From positions 62,001 through 126,000 of the forward strand of contig JAPWUV010000005.1 in assembly GCA_028275345.1 (NCBI GenBank): a stretch of 64,000 nucleotides of DNA, in the 5' to 3' direction. The notes under the pieces are model-generated. The model did not search any database. It was not told the origin of the DNA and worked only from the letters and a program-made list of their open reading frames with translations. Shown one piece after another: positions 63,871 through 64,000 of this stretch. The DNA is from a bacterium (GTDB lineage Bacteria > Zhuqueibacterota > Zhuqueibacteria > Oleimicrobiales > Geothermoviventaceae). Position numbers and translations under genes: made by a program. Each line of letters starts with the position of its first letter. Positions within the stretch are counted from its first letter, which is position 1.

Positions 63871-64000
63871 ATGGCAGCTCTGACCACAGTCGAGGGGATC
63901 GGTGAAGCTTACGCAGCCAAGCTGAAGGAAATCGGAATCCAGACCACGGAGCAGCTGCTGGAGAAGGGCTCCACGCCTGCGGGGCGGAAAGAGATCGCCG
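63871..64000 (+). CDS. DUF4332 (helix-hairpin-helix) protein, 5' end only
   Basis: 43 codons are visible before the window ends: LTTVEGIGEAYAAKLKEIGI, then QTTEQLLEKGSTPAGRKEIA. This is the start of DUF4332 proteins, which carry paired helix-hairpin-helix motifs (VEGIGEAYAAKL) of the nucleic-acid-binding type. Full members are about 130-140 residues, and their function is not established. ATG with GAGGGAG upstream. It reads away from the M16-family gene. Confidence 0.85.
   Translation, partial: MAALTTVEGIGEAYAAKLKEIGIQTTEQLLEKGSTPAGRKEIA

Overview
The window is a GC-rich, densely coded bacterial chromosome segment with no mobile element, CRISPR array, rRNA or tRNA that I can see. The envelope genes (BamD, Lnt, two PorV/UPF0164-like barrels, a small outer-membrane barrel, a LolA-like protein) show a Gram-negative cell. 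The PorV-like barrels, an omega subunit of the Bacteroidota type, a 31-codon bS22/mS38-like ribosomal protein and the overall gene set suggest the FCB superphylum, perhaps a KSB1/Calditrichota-like lineage. The lineage is inference from gene content, not from a marker tree. Starts are often GTG or TTG, Shine-Dalgarno sequences are strong, and ATGA/GTGA overlaps are common. Several sigma70-like promoters (TTGACW, 16-17 bp, TAWAWT-like) can be read directly.

Positions 1-25.6 kb (all minus strand) are housekeeping. They hold an envelope group (lnt, a PorV-like barrel, an unknown secreted protein, bamD); ruvX, HU and the bifunctional (p)ppGpp enzyme; dnaB, family-4 uracil-DNA glycosylase, coaBC, omega, gmk and yicC; then xseA-xseB-dxs-nadK-mutS-PorV. 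Upstream of these lie a hybrid sensor kinase with a single-domain response regulator, the small ribosomal protein, a second HU and SppA.

Positions 25.8-31.6 kb are the accessory part. They hold a small barrel and a tightly overlapping four-gene operon: a LolA-like protein, an exported YidD-domain protein, and two paralogous TPR proteins ending in a membrane domain with the signature VPGxGxLYxG. About 1 kb of hairpin-rich noncoding DNA follows, then a small two-helix membrane protein. This operon is my best candidate for an undescribed system.

Positions 31.6-39.4 kb hold a trans-sulfuration PLP enzyme, glutamate dehydrogenase, an NtrC-type regulator with its sensor kinase, and a divergent NRAMP-like transporter. 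Positions 39.8-50.8 kb hold a full-length Lhr helicase (plus), ptb-buk (minus, behind a leader with a clear promoter and an intrinsic terminator), and purL (with two fused PurS-like domains) plus purQ.

Positions 50.8-64 kb hold a Crp-type regulator, a glycosyltransferase, PlsC, a URO-D family protein, pgk and a malic enzyme. They also hold a three-gene b6-type cytochrome b / Rieske / nonaheme cytochrome c complex, an M16-fold protein that lacks the zinc site, and the start of a DUF4332 gene.
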